From: Pseudomaricurvus sp. HS19
GTDB taxonomy: Bacteria > Pseudomonadota > Gammaproteobacteria > Pseudomonadales > Cellvibrionaceae
Length of the DNA: 64,000 nt
Assembly: GCF_009857815.1 (NCBI RefSeq)
Contig: NZ_WVVW01000001.1
Span: 558,001 to 622,000 of the forward strand
Direction of reading: 5' to 3'
The notes below the pieces were generated by a model. It did no database searches, was not told the DNA's origin, and worked only from the letters and a program-made list of their open reading frames with translations. Below are positions 29,618 to 40,973 of this stretch, piece by piece. The translations under genes were made by a program, and so were the position numbers. How positions within the stretch are numbered: the stretch's first letter is position 1; each line of letters begins with the position of its first letter.

Positions 29618-31966
29618 TTGAAGTCCAAACAGTCAACCGCAGAAGCTTCGTCCATGGCACCCAGAAGTCACATGTCGCTGAAGATACTCACGGAAGGGGC
29701 GCTGATAGGGTTAGTGGCGCTGTGTGCATTCCTGGTTATGGCCCTGGCCTCCTATGTGCCTTCGGATCCGGGCTGGTCCAGCACCGGCAGCGGGACTTCT
29801 GTGCGCAACGCCGGCGGAGTGTTTGGCGCCTGGTTGGCTGACGTATTCTTCTCTCTGTTTGGCTACATGGCCTATCTCTTTCCGCTGTTGATTGCCTATC
29901 GCGCGTGGCAGTTGTTCCGCCAGCGGGACTCCAGCAAGGAGTTCGACGGTGTGGTTTTCGGGCTGCGGGTGGTTGGCTTTGTGCTGGTGATGCTCTCAGC
30001 CACCGCCATGACCAGCCTCTATTTTGGTATGGAGTCCGGTGACCTGCCGTTCTCCAACGGTGGTGTTCTGGGCTCCAGCGTGGCCACAGGTGTGGAGTCT
30101 GCCTTCAGCTATGTGGGCGGTACGCTGCTGCTGGCAGCGGTGTTTCTGTTTGGCATGACGGTTTTTACCGATCTCTCCTGGTTGGCCCTGATGGATGGCA
30201 TTGGTGCGCTGACCTTAAACCTGATCGACAAGGCAGTGACCTCCTGGCGTAATTACCAGCAGCAGCGCCACGAGAAAAGCGTTGCGGAAAAGGCGCAGCA
30301 AGCGCGCCGCGTGGTGATCGAAAAAGAGACCGCGAAGCAGAAGGAGCGCACGCCGCCCACTATCACCGAGCCGGTGAAAAAGGCCAAGCCCAGTCCCCGA
30401 CTGGAAAAAGAGAAGCAGGCGACGCTGTTCGACGATGCCCCGGTGGTGGGAGATCTGCCGCCACTGACCTTGCTCGACCCGGTGGATAAATCCAACAGCA
30501 AGGGCTACTCCAAGGAGTCGCTGGAGGCAATGTCACGCCTGCTGGAGTTAAAGCTGAAAGACTTTAACGTCGATGCCGAGGTGGTGTCCGTGCTGCCCGG
30601 GCCGGTGGTAACCCGTTTCGAGTTGCAGCCTGCCGCTGGCGTAAAAGCCAGTCGCATCACCAACCTGGCCAAGGATCTCGCCCGCTCGCTCGCAGTGATT
30701 AGTGTGCGTGTGGTGGAGGTGATCCCGGGCAAATCCGTGGTGGGTATCGAGATTCCCAATGAGCACCGCGAAATGGTGCGCTTGCGTGAGGTGCTGGCTT
30801 CGGATGTGTATGACAATTCCAAGTCCCCGTTGACCATGGCGCTCGGGCACGATATTGAAGGTGAGCCGGTGGTGGCTGACCTCGCCAAGATGCCACACCT
30901 GCTGGTAGCGGGTACCACCGGCTCCGGTAAGTCCGTGGGTGTGAACGTGATGCTGCTGAGCTTGCTGTACAAATCCTCACCCAAGGATGTACGCCTGATT
31001 CTGGTGGACCCGAAGATGCTGGAATTGTCCGTATACGAAGGCATTCCACACCTGCTGACACCGGTGATTACGGATATGAACGATGCTGCCAACGGCCTGC
31101 GCTGGAGCGTGGGCGAGATGGAGCGTCGCTATAAGCTGATGGCGGCGATGGGCGTGCGTAACCTGGCTGGTTATAACCGCAAGGTGGAAGAGGCCAACCG
31201 TCGCGGCGAGCCCATCCCGGATCCGTTCTGGAACCCGGAAGAGCATTATCAGGCAGGTGAAGAGGTGGCTACGCCGCCGAACCTGGATACCTTGCCTGCC
31301 ATTGTCGTGGTGATCGATGAATTCGCCGATATGATGATGATCGTCGGCAAGAAAGTAGAGCAGCTGATTGCCCGTATTGCACAGAAAGCCCGTGCCGCCG
31401 GTATTCACCTGATCCTCGCCACCCAGCGTCCTTCGGTGGATGTGATCACCGGTCTGATCAAGGCTAACGTACCTACCCGTATCGCGTTCCAGGTCTCCTC
31501 CAAGATCGACTCCCGTACCATTCTCGACCAGGGCGGGGCGGAGCAATTGCTGGGGCACGGTGACATGCTTTACCTGCCGCCGGGCACCAGTTTGCCGCAG
31601 CGGGTACACGGCGCTTTTGTGGACGATCACGAAGTGCACAAGGTGGTCAGCGACTGGAAGAAGCGCGGTGAACCGGATTATCTGGACGGTGTCGTAGATG
31701 ACAGCGCCAACAGCATCCCGGTGCCCGGACTGGCCACCGAAGGTGGCGAAGAGGGCAGCGATGAGTCGGATCCGTTGTACGATGAAGCAGTGGCTTTTGT
31801 GACCGAGAGTCGCAAGGCTTCTATCTCTTCCGTACAGCGTAAGTTGCGGGTTGGATACAACCGCGCCGCCCGACTGATCGAAACCATGGAAGCGTCTGGT
31901 GTGGTTTCCGAGATGGGGGCCAATGGTAATCGTGAGGTGCTGGCGCCAGCGCCACCGAAGCATTGA
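29618..31966 (+). CDS. ftsK: DNA translocase FtsK
   Basis: 782 residues. Four N-terminal transmembrane helices (about 20-190) anchor it at the septum. A short charged linker of about 90 residues leads to the motor domain with Walker A GTTGSGKS near residue 430 and Walker [12 protein letters not shown] near 565, and a C-terminal winged-helix gamma domain ([17 protein letters not shown]) that reads KOPS sites. FtsK couples chromosome segregation and dimer resolution by XerCD to division. It is compact compared with the 1329 residues of E. coli, like the Pseudomonas type. TTG start with AGGTGA upstream; ATG at 29654 is possible. The lolA gene follows. Confidence 0.96.
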   Translation: MKSKQSTAEASSMAPRSHMSLKILTEGALIGLVALCAFLVMALASYVPSDPGWSSTGSGTSVRNAGGVFGAWLADVFFSLFGYMAYLFPLLIAYRAWQLFRQRDSSKEFDGVVFGLRVVGFVLVMLSATAMTSLYFGMESGDLPFSNGGVLGSSVATGVESAFSYVGGTLLLAAVFLFGMTVFTDLSWLALMDGIGALTLNLIDKAVTSWRNYQQQRHEKSVAEKAQQARRVVIEKETAKQKERTPPTITEPVKKAKPSPRLEKEKQATLFDDAPVVGDLPPLTLLDPVDKSNSKGYSKESLEAMSRLLELKLKDFNVDAEVVSVLPGPVVTRFELQPAAGVKASRITNLAKDLARSLAVISVRVVEVIPGKSVVGIEIPNEHREMVRLREVLASDVYDNSKSPLTMALGHDIEGEPVVADLAKMPHLLVAGTTGSGKSVGVNVMLLSLLYKSSPKDVRLILVDPKMLELSVYEGIPHLLTPVITDMNDAANGLRWSVGEMERRYKLMAAMGVRNLAGYNRKVEEANRRGEPIPDPFWNPEEHYQAGEEVATPPNLDTLPAIVVVIDEFADMMMIVGKKVEQLIARIAQKARAAGIHLILATQRPSVDVITGLIKANVPTRIAFQVSSKIDSRTILDQGGAEQLLGHGDMLYLPPGTSLPQRVHGAFVDDHEVHKVVSDWKKRGEPDYLDGVVDDSANSIPVPGLATEGGEEGSDESDPLYDEAVAFVTESRKASISSVQRKLRVGYNRAARLIETMEASGVVSEMGANGNREVLAPAPPKH

Positions 31967-32018
31967 CGATTGCCTGGCGCCACCGTTCCAGGGTTTTCAG
32001 GTTACAAAAGGATCTTTT

Positions 32019-32639
32019 ATGTTGCTGAAACACAGCCGGGTTATTGGTGTTGTACTGCTTCTGAATCTGCTTTTCGGCGCAGGGCTGGCGCGGGCCGACA
32101 GTGCCGAGTCGCTGGTAAACGAGCTCTCCAGTGTGGCGAGCTTAAGCGGCAGTTTCACCCAGCAGCAGTACGGTAACGACGGCAGTCTGCTGCAGGAGTC
32201 GTCAGGTACCTTTGTGATGCAGCGGCCACAGATGCTGCGCTGGGAGACCACTGAGCCTTTCCCGCAACTGCTGGTGACCGATGGTGCCACTGTCTGGTTG
32301 TACGATCCCGATCTTGAGCAGGTGACGATCTCGAGGTTGGATCAGCAGATTTCCAGCAGCCCGGCAGTGATCTTGTCCGGCGATCTGGCCACCATTCGCC
32401 GTCATTACACCGTGTCCGGCAGTAAGGGCAGTTACCTGTTGCGGCCTATTGACGACCAGGCGTTTACCGAGTTGCGCCTCACTTTCCGCAAGCAGATGCT
32501 GGCGTCCATGGAGTTGCTGGATTCCCTGGGCCAGACCACTCGCTTTGTCTTCAGTGGCGTGCAGGCCTCGGAGTCGCAGCCGCAAGAATATTTCACCTTC
32601 GAGCCGCCACCGGGAAGTGACATTCTGATCAATGAGTGA
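32019..32639 (+). CDS. lolA: Outer-membrane lipoprotein carrier LolA
   Basis: 206 residues with an N-terminal signal peptide (VIGVVLLLNLLFGAGLARA). The mature part begins DSAESLVNELSS and includes FTQQQYGNDG, SGTFVMQRPQMLRWET and PEPFPQ-like TEPFPQLLVTDG, all typical of LolA. It carries lipoproteins from LolCDE in the inner membrane across the periplasm to LolB. The ATG at 32019 has AAAGGA upstream; the open frame beginning at 31899 lies inside ftsK and is rejected. It sits between ftsK and rarA, overlapping rarA by 8 bases. Confidence 0.95.
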   Translation: MLLKHSRVIGVVLLLNLLFGAGLARADSAESLVNELSSVASLSGSFTQQQYGNDGSLLQESSGTFVMQRPQMLRWETTEPFPQLLVTDGATVWLYDPDLEQVTISRLDQQISSSPAVILSGDLATIRRHYTVSGSKGSYLLRPIDDQAFTELRLTFRKQMLASMELLDSLGQTTRFVFSGVQASESQPQEYFTFEPPPGSDILINE

Positions 32640-33987
32640 CCTGTTCAGTAAAGAGGTTTACCAGCCACTGGCGGCGCGCCTGCGCCCCCGGCGTCCCCAG
32701 GATTACATCGGTCAGGAGCACCTGTTTGCCGAAGGCAAGCCGCTGCGCGAAGCGATTGAGCGTCAGCAGCTGCACTCCATGGTGCTGTGGGGGCCGCCCG
32801 GTGTGGGCAAGACCTCCATGGCCCGTATGCTCGCCGAACTCAGTGATGCCCACTTCGAGACGCTTTCTGCGGTATTGGCCGGGGTAAAGGATATCCGCGC
32901 CGCGGTGGCTGTTGCCCAGCAACTGCAGCAGCAGAGTGGGCAGCAGACCATCCTGTTTGTGGATGAGGTGCATCGCTTTAACAAGGCGCAGCAGGACGCA
33001 TTCCTCCCTTACGTGGAGGACGGTACCGTGATCTTTATCGGTGCCACTACCGAGAATCCTTCCTTTTCGCTCAATAATGCGCTGCTCTCGCGGGCCCGGG
33101 TGTATGTGTTGCGACCGCTGGAGCACAGGCACCTGCTGGCGATGGCTCACCGGGCCCTGCAGGATACGGAGCATGGCCTGGGCAGCGAGAAGTTGCAGGT
33201 GGATGACGAACTGCTGGAGACCCTGGCCCACGCCGCCGATGGCGATGGTCGCAAACTGCTCAACCTGCTGGAGATTGCTGCCGATCTGGCCGAGCCCACC
33301 AGTGATGGCAAGCTGGTCACCGAGTCCATCGTGCGGGAGATCCTCTCCAATGAGGTGCGTCGTTTCGACCGTGGTGGGGATGTGTTTTACGAGCAGATAT
33401 CAGCGCTGCACAAGTCGGTCAGGGGCTCGAGCGCCGATGGCGCGCTCTACTGGTTTGCCCGTATGCTGGATGGCGGTTGTGACCCTCTCTATATCGCCCG
33501 TCGCGTGGTGCGTATGGCCAGTGAGGATATTGGCAACGCCGACCCCCGGGCGCTGCAGATCTGCCTGAACGCCTGGGAGGTGCAGGAACGGCTCGGGAGT
33601 CCCGAAGGCGAGCTGGCGATTGCCCAGGCGCTGGTCTATCTGGCGGCGGCTCCCAAGAGTAACGCGGTGTACAAGGCTTTTAACACTGCTATGGCAGAGG
33701 TAAAATCCCAGCCCAGCCACGAGGTGCCGTTGCATCTGCGCAACGCGCCAACCTCACTGATGAAATCCATGTCCTATGGGCGGGAGTACCGTTACGCCCA
33801 CGATGAGCCGGGTGCCTATGCGGCCGGGGAGAACTATTTCCCTGAAGCGCTGGGCCAGCGCGACTACTATCATCCGGTAGAGCGTGGCCTGGAGCAGAAA
33901 ATCGGTGAAAAATTGCGCTATCTGCGCCAGCTGGATGAGCAGAGTGCCTGGCAGCGTTATGGCGACAGCGACGTCAGCGAGAGTTGA
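32632..33987 (+). CDS. rarA: RarA (MgsA), AAA+ replication-recovery ATPase
   Basis: 451 residues. Walker A GPPGVGKT and Walker B ILFVDEVHRFN are followed by the sensor segment ATTENPSF and a tetramerisation/C-terminal domain (ASEDIGNADPRAL). RarA is related to clamp loaders, acts at stalled forks and interacts with SSB. It begins inside the end of lolA (8-base overlap), so the two are translationally coupled. Same order as in E. coli, with serS to follow, except that crcB is inserted. Confidence 0.95.
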   Translation: MSDLFSKEVYQPLAARLRPRRPQDYIGQEHLFAEGKPLREAIERQQLHSMVLWGPPGVGKTSMARMLAELSDAHFETLSAVLAGVKDIRAAVAVAQQLQQQSGQQTILFVDEVHRFNKAQQDAFLPYVEDGTVIFIGATTENPSFSLNNALLSRARVYVLRPLEHRHLLAMAHRALQDTEHGLGSEKLQVDDELLETLAHAADGDGRKLLNLLEIAADLAEPTSDGKLVTESIVREILSNEVRRFDRGGDVFYEQISALHKSVRGSSADGALYWFARMLDGGCDPLYIARRVVRMASEDIGNADPRALQICLNAWEVQERLGSPEGELAIAQALVYLAAAPKSNAVYKAFNTAMAEVKSQPSHEVPLHLRNAPTSLMKSMSYGREYRYAHDEPGAYAAGENYFPEALGQRDYYHPVERGLEQKIGEKLRYLRQLDEQSAWQRYGDSDVSES

Positions 33988-34041
33988 TCTGTCCTCAGAT
34001 ATTGAAGCGGAGACAAGAGTGAACCTGCAGGAGAGCAACAG

Positions 34042-34416
34042 ATGATCTGGCTGTCAGTGGCTATTGGTGGTGCCCTGGGCGCCATGGGCCGTTACTCGGT
34101 CACCGCGCACCTGTTTCCGGTCATGGCAAACCGTTTCCCGATGGGAACGCTGTGCGTTAACCTGCTGGGCTCGCTGCTGATCGGCGTCTGCTACGTGCTG
34201 ATCATTGAGAAAGGTGTGTTGGCTCCGGAGTGGCGCAATGTGTTGATGGCAGGCTTTCTCGGCGCCTTCACTACGTTTTCCACTTTCGCGCTGGACGCCG
34301 TTACCCTGTGGCAGAACGGCCATAGTGCTATCGCTCTCACTTATGTCGTGGCTAATGTGGCGGGCTGCCTGATGGCGGCGGCCGCCGGCCTCTACTTAAC
34401 AACGAAATTAATTTGA
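34042..34416 (+). CDS. crcB: Fluoride exporter CrcB (Fluc)
   Basis: 124 residues with four transmembrane helices. The N-terminal GGALGAMGRY, the GTLCVNLLGS segment and the GFLGAFTTFSTF signature with its pore-lining phenylalanines are diagnostic for Fluc channels. It works as an antiparallel dimer that lets F- leave the cytoplasm. It lies 54 bases after rarA and 14 before serS in one transcription unit; there is no room for a fluoride riboswitch, so control by fluoride is not apparent here. Confidence 0.95.
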   Translation: MIWLSVAIGGALGAMGRYSVTAHLFPVMANRFPMGTLCVNLLGSLLIGVCYVLIIEKGVLAPEWRNVLMAGFLGAFTTFSTFALDAVTLWQNGHSAIALTYVVANVAGCLMAAAAGLYLTTKLI

Positions 34417-34427
34417 TTGGTTGCTGA

Positions 34428-35708
<1,281 letters not shown>

Positions 35709-35830
35709 GCCATCGCAACACGCTGTCTGATTATTCAGAGCCCGTCCTCCGGGGCGGGCAGTCCCCAGGCTCTGTTGTATACTGAACGCCAGAGCCTCTT
35801 CTCCTATCCCTAATTGAGCACGGATCCGTC

Positions 35831-37237
35831 ATGGAGTATTTTCCGCTGTTTGTGCGCCTGTGTGGTCGCCACTGTCTGATCTTTGGCGGTGGCCGCATCG
35901 CGTTGCGCAAGGCGCGCGGATTACTGCGGGCGGGAGCCTCGGTAGAGGTGGTCGCAGAGCAATTTGATCCCGGCTTTCGGGAACTTGGTGGCCAGACCCT
36001 GCAATTGAGCCAGGGGACGTTTGATGCAAGCACACTGTTCACCGGCAGTGCGTTTCTGGTGGTAGCTGCTACCAGTGATCGTGAGCTCAACGCCGTGATT
36101 GCGGAGCGCTGTGAACAGCTGGGCATTCTCTGTAACCAGGCCAGCAATGCCGCAGACGGTGATGTCAGCTTGCCGGCAATTATCGAGCGCGACCCACTGG
36201 TGGTGGCCCTGCACACAGGCGGAGCTTCACCAGCGCTGACCCGCTATCTCAAGAGGCAGCTGGAAGCCTTCCTGCCGCAACGCCTGGGTGCACTGGCGAG
36301 CTGGTCCGAGCGCTGGCGGCAACGTATTGCCAATGCGGTACCGGAAGACAGGACACGGCAGGGTTTCTGGGATCGGCTGTTGTCTGGCGTCGCCGGGCAG
36401 CTGGTGCTGCAGAACGACCCGGACAAGGCGGACGAGGTATTACAGCGGGCACTGGACCTGGCGCCGGAAAGCCGCTCGGTGGGAGAGGTATATCTGGTGG
36501 GGGCCGGCCCCGGTGACCCGGAGTTGCTGACCCTCCGGGCCCTGAGGCTGATCCAGCAGGCCGAAGTAGTGCTCTACGATCGGCTGGTGTCACCAGCCGT
36601 TATGGAGTTGTTGACGCCTCAGTGTCAGCGCATCTATGTTGGCAAACAGCAATCCAATCACGCCTTGCCGCAGCCGGAGATCAACCAGCGGTTGGTGGAT
36701 CTGGCGCTGGCGGGACACAACGTGTTGCGCCTGAAGGGCGGCGACCCCTTTATCTTTGGCCGCGGAGGCGAAGAGCTGGAGCTGCTGGCGGATGCCGGCG
36801 TACCGTTTCAGGTGGTGCCGGGGATTACGGCCGCCTCAGGCTGTTCCAGCTACGCCGGCATTCCCCTGACCCACCGGGATCACTCGCAATCGGTACGCTT
36901 TGTTACCGGTCACCTGCAGAATGATCAGATCAATCTGCCCTGGCCCGAATTGGCTGCGACCAACCAGACGCTGGTATTTTATATGGGGCTGACGGGGCTC
37001 GAAGCCATCTGTGAAGCGCTGATGCGCCATGGCCGTGCCGGCACAACACCAGCGGCCGTAGTTGAGAAGGGCACTTTGCCCGAGCAGCGGGTGGTCACCG
37101 GCACCCTGCAGACGCTGCCGCAGAAGGTGGCGGCGGCGGCATTACGTGCGCCCACGCTGATCATCATCGGTGAAGTGGTCTCGTTGCGCAGCAAGTTACA
37201 GCCGGACCTGCAGGCAGGTACCGGCCTTGAACCGTAA
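35831..37237 (+). CDS. cysG: Sirohaem synthase CysG (fused, trifunctional)
   Basis: 468 residues (E. coli 457). The N-terminal half is the NAD-dependent precorrin-2 dehydrogenase/ferrochelatase ([18 protein letters not shown], then [10 protein letters not shown]). The C-terminal half is the SAM-dependent uroporphyrinogen III methyltransferase ([45 protein letters not shown]). It makes sirohaem for CysI, encoded 3.7 kb downstream on the other strand. It begins 122 bases after serS and precedes gorA by 35 bases. Confidence 0.96.
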   Translation: MEYFPLFVRLCGRHCLIFGGGRIALRKARGLLRAGASVEVVAEQFDPGFRELGGQTLQLSQGTFDASTLFTGSAFLVVAATSDRELNAVIAERCEQLGILCNQASNAADGDVSLPAIIERDPLVVALHTGGASPALTRYLKRQLEAFLPQRLGALASWSERWRQRIANAVPEDRTRQGFWDRLLSGVAGQLVLQNDPDKADEVLQRALDLAPESRSVGEVYLVGAGPGDPELLTLRALRLIQQAEVVLYDRLVSPAVMELLTPQCQRIYVGKQQSNHALPQPEINQRLVDLALAGHNVLRLKGGDPFIFGRGGEELELLADAGVPFQVVPGITAASGCSSYAGIPLTHRDHSQSVRFVTGHLQNDQINLPWPELAATNQTLVFYMGLTGLEAICEALMRHGRAGTTPAAVVEKGTLPEQRVVTGTLQTLPQKVAAAALRAPTLIIIGEVVSLRSKLQPDLQAGTGLEP

Positions 37238-37272
37238 AATCGACACGCATTCGGAAACGACAGGGGGTAGGT

Positions 37273-38640
37273 GTGGCTGACTACGATTACGATTTGTTTG
37301 TTATCGGTGCCGGTTCGGGTGGTGTACGCGCCAGCCGTATGGCGTCGCAGTTCGGTGCCCGGGTGGCAGTGGCTGAAGATACGTTTATGGGCGGCACGTG
37401 TGTCAATGTTGGTTGCGTACCGAAAAAACTGTTTGTGTACGGTTCCCATGTCTCTGAAGAGCTGGAAGCCGCCGCCGGTTATGGTTGGCAGGTGAATGCT
37501 GCCGCGTTTGACTGGCCGACGCTGCGGGACAACAAAACCAAAGAGATCCAGCGCCTCAATGGTATCTACCGTAACCTCCTCAACAATGCCGGCGTAGAAG
37601 TTATTGAGGGGCGCGCCACCATTACCGGGCCCCACAGCTTGCAGGTCAATGGCAAGAGCTACAGCGCTGAGCGTATCCTCATTGCCACCGGTGGTTGGCC
37701 ACGCATGCCGGAGATTCCCGGCGCCGAGCATATGATCAGTTCCAACGAAGCCTTCTACCTGGAGACGTTTCCCAAACAGGTACTGGTACTGGGAGGCGGC
37801 TATATCGCCGTTGAGTTTGCCGGTATTTTCCACGGCCTGGGGGCGGAGACAGAACTGATTTACCGCGGCCCCATGTTCCTGCGTGGTTTCGATCAGGATG
37901 TCCGCGAATTTACTGCCAAAGAGCTGGCCCAGAAGGGCGTTCGGCTCAGTTTTGATCTCAATATCACCGCCGTGGAGAAGCTGGCCAACGGTCGCCTGCG
38001 GGTATCCATGACTGATGGCAGTGAGCGGGAAGTGGATTGCGTGATGGCGGCTATTGGTCGAGCCCCGAAGATTGCCGGCCTGGGGTTGGAAAATACCGGT
38101 GTCACTCTGGATGAGGCCGGATTTATTGCGGTCAATGATGATTACCAGACTGCAGAGCCCGGTATCTACGCCGTAGGTGACGTGATTGGCGGGCTGGAGC
38201 TGACACCAGTGGCGTTGGCGGAAGGGATGGCACTGGCGAAAAACCTGTTCAACAACGAGCAGGTAAAGGTTGATTACAGCAACATTGCCACGGCGGTTTT
38301 CTGTCAGCCCAATATCGGCACGGTGGGGCTGACAGAAGAGCAGGCGTTGCAACGGGGGCATTCACTGCGCATCTATACCTCTGACTTCAAACACATGAAG
38401 CACACCCTCAGTGGCCTGCAGGAGCGCACCTTCATGAAGCTGGTGGTGGACGACGCAACGGATAAAGTGCTCGGCTGCCACATGGTTGGGCAGGATGCCG
38501 GTGAAATTGTGCAGGGGCTGGCGGTTGCGCTCAAACTTGGCGCAACCAAGAGTGATTTTGATGCAACGATTGGTATTCACCCAACCGCTGCCGAAGAGTT
38601 TGTCACCATGCGGGAAGTAAAACGCCGCGTAAGCCCCTGA
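37273..38640 (+). CDS. gorA: Glutathione reductase
   Basis: 455 residues. FAD-binding GAGSGG at the N-terminus, redox disulfide [11 protein letters not shown] (Cys43/Cys48), an NADPH-binding [11 protein letters not shown] with following arginines in [11 protein letters not shown] that favour NADPH over NADH, and the C-terminal HPTAAEE with the active-site His-Glu pair. It reduces glutathione disulfide. The GTG start has GGGGGTAGG just upstream. The distance to cysG (35 bases) suggests a shared transcript; no OxyR-like site was recognised. Confidence 0.94.
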   Translation: MADYDYDLFVIGAGSGGVRASRMASQFGARVAVAEDTFMGGTCVNVGCVPKKLFVYGSHVSEELEAAAGYGWQVNAAAFDWPTLRDNKTKEIQRLNGIYRNLLNNAGVEVIEGRATITGPHSLQVNGKSYSAERILIATGGWPRMPEIPGAEHMISSNEAFYLETFPKQVLVLGGGYIAVEFAGIFHGLGAETELIYRGPMFLRGFDQDVREFTAKELAQKGVRLSFDLNITAVEKLANGRLRVSMTDGSEREVDCVMAAIGRAPKIAGLGLENTGVTLDEAGFIAVNDDYQTAEPGIYAVGDVIGGLELTPVALAEGMALAKNLFNNEQVKVDYSNIATAVFCQPNIGTVGLTEEQALQRGHSLRIYTSDFKHMKHTLSGLQERTFMKLVVDDATDKVLGCHMVGQDAGEIVQGLAVALKLGATKSDFDATIGIHPTAAEEFVTMREVKRRVSP

Positions 38641-38765
38641 TAACTTTGGGTGTCGGATCTGGTTCGGCGCCATTGGTTAAAAATCGTCCGCGCCACCCTT
38701 GCTGAGCGTCTATACTGACAGACGTGCACCTTCAAACTTCGACGGCAGCAGCAGGGGTGGTAGCT

Positions 38766-39032
38766 ATGATAAAGGAGTTCGTGGCGTTTTATTGGGGGCT
38801 GTATCAGCAGTTTACCTGGGAGCCGGTGTACCTGCTGGCAACCGATCCTGACAAGTACCACTTCCACAGGCGGCGTTTCACCAAGAAGTACCGTCAGAAG
38901 CAGAGGGTTGTTCGCAGCCTCTGGTTTTCAATGATGCTTACCGTGCTGGCATTTCCGAGCCTGCACTTTGCCACCATCGTGACACTGTTCACCACCTTCC
39001 TCTCGTTTTGCATTCTCGACGAAACACCCTGA
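38766..39032 (+). CDS. Small membrane protein of unknown function
   Basis: 88 residues from the ATG at 38766. The first half is aromatic and charged (EFVAFYWGLYQQFTWEPVYL, then KYHFHRRRFTKKYRQKQR). The second half has one or two hydrophobic segments (SLWFSMMLTVLAFPSLHFATIVTLFTTFLSF). This looks like a cytoplasmic basic region before a membrane hairpin. I do not recognise the family. A TATACT at 38711-38716 could be its -10, which argues against the GTG start at 38724. Codon use looks like the neighbours. It stands alone between gorA and a repeat element. Confidence 0.6.
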   Translation: MIKEFVAFYWGLYQQFTWEPVYLLATDPDKYHFHRRRFTKKYRQKQRVVRSLWFSMMLTVLAFPSLHFATIVTLFTTFLSFCILDETP

Positions 39033-39044
39033 TCCGCTCTGCTT

Positions 39045-39112
39045 AATGTCATTCCCGCACAGGCGGGAATCCAGCGATCATGCAATTCGGTAGCCCCCCG
39101 GCTGTGCGGGGG
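39045..39112. repeat. REP-like palindromic element
   Basis: ATTCCCGC at 39051-39058 is mirrored by GCGGGAAT at 39063-39070, within a TGTCATTCCCGC...GCGGGAATCCAGC context that is common in dispersed intergenic repeats of many proteobacteria. A second GC hairpin (CCCCCGG...GGGGG) follows at about 39094-39112. It lies between two convergent genes and could also act as a terminator or mRNA stabiliser. Confidence 0.7.
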
Positions 39113-39169
39113 CGACTGCAAAACGGGGCATGCATGGCAGCCTGAAACAGCGATGCTTGTCGTCGGGAA

Positions 39170-40336
39170 TCAATCCCGCCGCAGGCGATCGCTGACAGCA
39201 ATCGGGTTCGGGTAGTTGAAGATGACGATGTAGCTGGAGATCAGGAAGGTAATGATAGCGGTTGCCTGAATCAGCACCGAAGCGCGCTCCCCGATCAGTG
39301 CCGCATTGGCAGCTACAAACGCGATCAGCAGCGAAAACTCACTGATTTGCCCCAGTCGAAAGCCGATATCCCATGCCAGTCCGTTGTTCTCACTTTGGCG
39401 GTGCAGCAGGAAGCGGAAGGTCACCGGTTTGACCAGCAGGATCAATGCGGCCAGTACCAGGCTGGCCAACCACACATCACCCAGCAGGCCGAGATTGAAT
39501 CTGGCGCCCAGTGAAAAGAAGAACAGGATCAGGAAGAAATCCCGCAAGGGTTTGAGGCTGATGGCGATGTACTGGGAGATGGGGCTGGTGGCCAGGGTGA
39601 TACCGGCGATAAAGGCTCCGATCTCGGCCGACAGGCCGAGGAAATGGGCCAGTTCCGCACAGCCAAGGCACCAGCCGATTGCAACCAGGAAAATATACTC
39701 GTGAAAGCGATCAAAGCGGTGGATCAGTTTCAGCAGTACGAAGCGGACGAAACAGTAGGCGAACAATATCAGCAAGGGCAGGGCCAGCAGGGTTGCGCCA
39801 AGTTGTGTCAGGTCCACCTGGCCCACGTCGCCACTGTAGAGAATCATCAGGCAGAGGATGGCGAGAAAGTCCTGCAGCAGCAGCAAGCCCACCATCAGCT
39901 CGCCGGTATGCTTGTGGTGCAGAACCGTTGTGGGCAGCAGCTTGATGCCGATGATGGTGCTGGAGAACATCATGGCCATGCCGATGACCAGGCTCTCCAT
40001 ATGGGTAAAGCCGAACAGGTAGCCGGTCACATAACCCACTACCGCGAACACCGCGGAACTGATCAGGCCGGTACTGGTGGTTTGGCTGAGGGTAGAGAGC
40101 AGGGACCTGGGTTGCATGTCCAGGCCCAGCAGGAACAGCAGGAAAATAATGCCGATGTGGGCGATATCGGTGACGAGGGCAATATCGTCCACCAGTTGCA
40201 GTCCGTAAGGGCCCAGCGCCGCGCCCAGTGCGATGTAGGCCACCAGCAGTGGCTGGCGGGTGTAGAGCGCCAGCGATGCGATAACGGCGGCACCACTGAA
40301 GATCAGGAAGAAGGACTGGAACAGGGAATCGTGCAT
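39170..40336 (-). CDS. CPA2-family cation:proton antiporter (Kef-like membrane domain)
   Basis: 388 residues, about 11-12 transmembrane helices. The CPA2 pattern is seen in LVAYIALGAALGPYGL, HIGIIFLLFLLGLDMQP and MFSSTIIGIKLLP...VGLLLLQDFLAI, where the Gln-Asp pair in the core helix is the ion-binding site of Kef/Nha-like carriers. The C-terminal RCK/TrkA-N domain of KefB and KefC is absent, so this is a stand-alone antiporter of Na+/H+ or K+/H+ type; the ion cannot be told from sequence. The ATG at 40336 is preferred to a TTG at 40351; neither has a strong ribosome site. It stands alone. Confidence 0.85.
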   Translation of the reverse strand: MHDSLFQSFFLIFSGAAVIASLALYTRQPLLVAYIALGAALGPYGLQLVDDIALVTDIAHIGIIFLLFLLGLDMQPRSLLSTLSQTTSTGLISSAVFAVVGYVTGYLFGFTHMESLVIGMAMMFSSTIIGIKLLPTTVLHHKHTGELMVGLLLLQDFLAILCLMILYSGDVGQVDLTQLGATLLALPLLILFAYCFVRFVLLKLIHRFDRFHEYIFLVAIGWCLGCAELAHFLGLSAEIGAFIAGITLATSPISQYIAISLKPLRDFFLILFFFSLGARFNLGLLGDVWLASLVLAALILLVKPVTFRFLLHRQSENNGLAWDIGFRLGQISEFSLLIAFVAANAALIGERASVLIQATAIITFLISSYIVIFNYPNPIAVSDRLRRD

Positions 40337-40425
40337 AAGGCTCTGCTGCAACGTAAGGGCGGGGATCTATAGTGGATTTGTACCGCAATTGCCCGCAATT
40401 TGCGAGATGCCGCGTCGGCAGGCAG

Positions 40426-40461
40426 ACACAAAAAAGCCCGCGTTAGCGGGCTTTTTTGTGT
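40426..40461. terminator. Bidirectional rho-independent terminator after the cysI operon
   Basis: ACACAAAAAAGCCCGC and GCGGGCTTTTTTGTGT form a long stem with a short GTTA loop; T-runs exist on both strands. It ends the leftward cysI-DUF934 transcript. Confidence 0.92.
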
Positions 40462-40472
40462 GCAGCGCCGGA

Positions 40473-40973
40473 TCAGGCGCGGCGGCGGAACAGCGGCAGA
40501 GGTTGGTCCACTGCGGCCTGGTAGGTCTCGCTGAAGTCGCTGAAGGAGTTCAGGGCGGCCTCCAGGTCAGCGCCTTCGGGCAGGTCGAAGCTGTTAAAAC
40601 CACAGCGCTGCAGGAAGAACAGCTGGTCGCGGATGATGGAGCCTACCGCACGCAGTTCACCGGTAAAACCGTAGCGTTCGCGCAACAGGCGGGCGGTGCT
40701 GAAGCCACGGCCATCCATAAAGCCGGGGAAGTTAACGGCTACCAGTGGCAGCTGTTGGGCTTCCTCGCCCAGCTGGTCGGCAAACTGATCGCTGTTCAGC
40801 CATACACCCAGGGTGGCGATGCGACCGGCCAGCTCCTGCTTGCGGGCCAGCCATACGTTCAGGGGGACAATAACGGCGTCAGCAGGTACTTCCACCGTTT
40901 CCGGTGCGTCGGTGGCTTCCATCAGCAGCCAGCTGTTGTCAGCGATGGCCTTGTCCTTAATCAGCTTTGGCAT
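40473..40973 (-). CDS. DUF934 protein, sulfite-reduction partner
   Basis: 166 residues of the DUF934 family, which is encoded beside sulfite reductase in many proteobacteria and thought to assist it, although its biochemical role is not settled. Visible segments are VWLNSDQFADQL, LPLVAVNFPGFMDGRGFSTARLL and LRAVGSIIRDQLFFLQRCGFNSFDL, with a conserved Cys in the last. The ATG at 40973 has AAGGAGAAGG upstream and overlaps the end of cysI by 17 bases, so the two are coupled; the frame further upstream is rejected. Confidence 0.88.
   Translation of the reverse strand: MPKLIKDKAIADNSWLLMEATDAPETVEVPADAVIVPLNVWLARKQELAGRIATLGVWLNSDQFADQLGEEAQQLPLVAVNFPGFMDGRGFSTARLLRERYGFTGELRAVGSIIRDQLFFLQRCGFNSFDLPEGADLEAALNSFSDFSETYQAAVDQPLPLFRRRA

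Noticed and set aside
33988-34041. Fluoride riboswitch before crcB
   Set aside because: Only 54 bases separate rarA and crcB and no pseudoknot-like pattern is visible.
38894-39121. 75-codon open frame with WIPACAGMT on the minus strand
   Set aside because: This is the typical spurious translation of the ATTCCCGC palindromic repeat.
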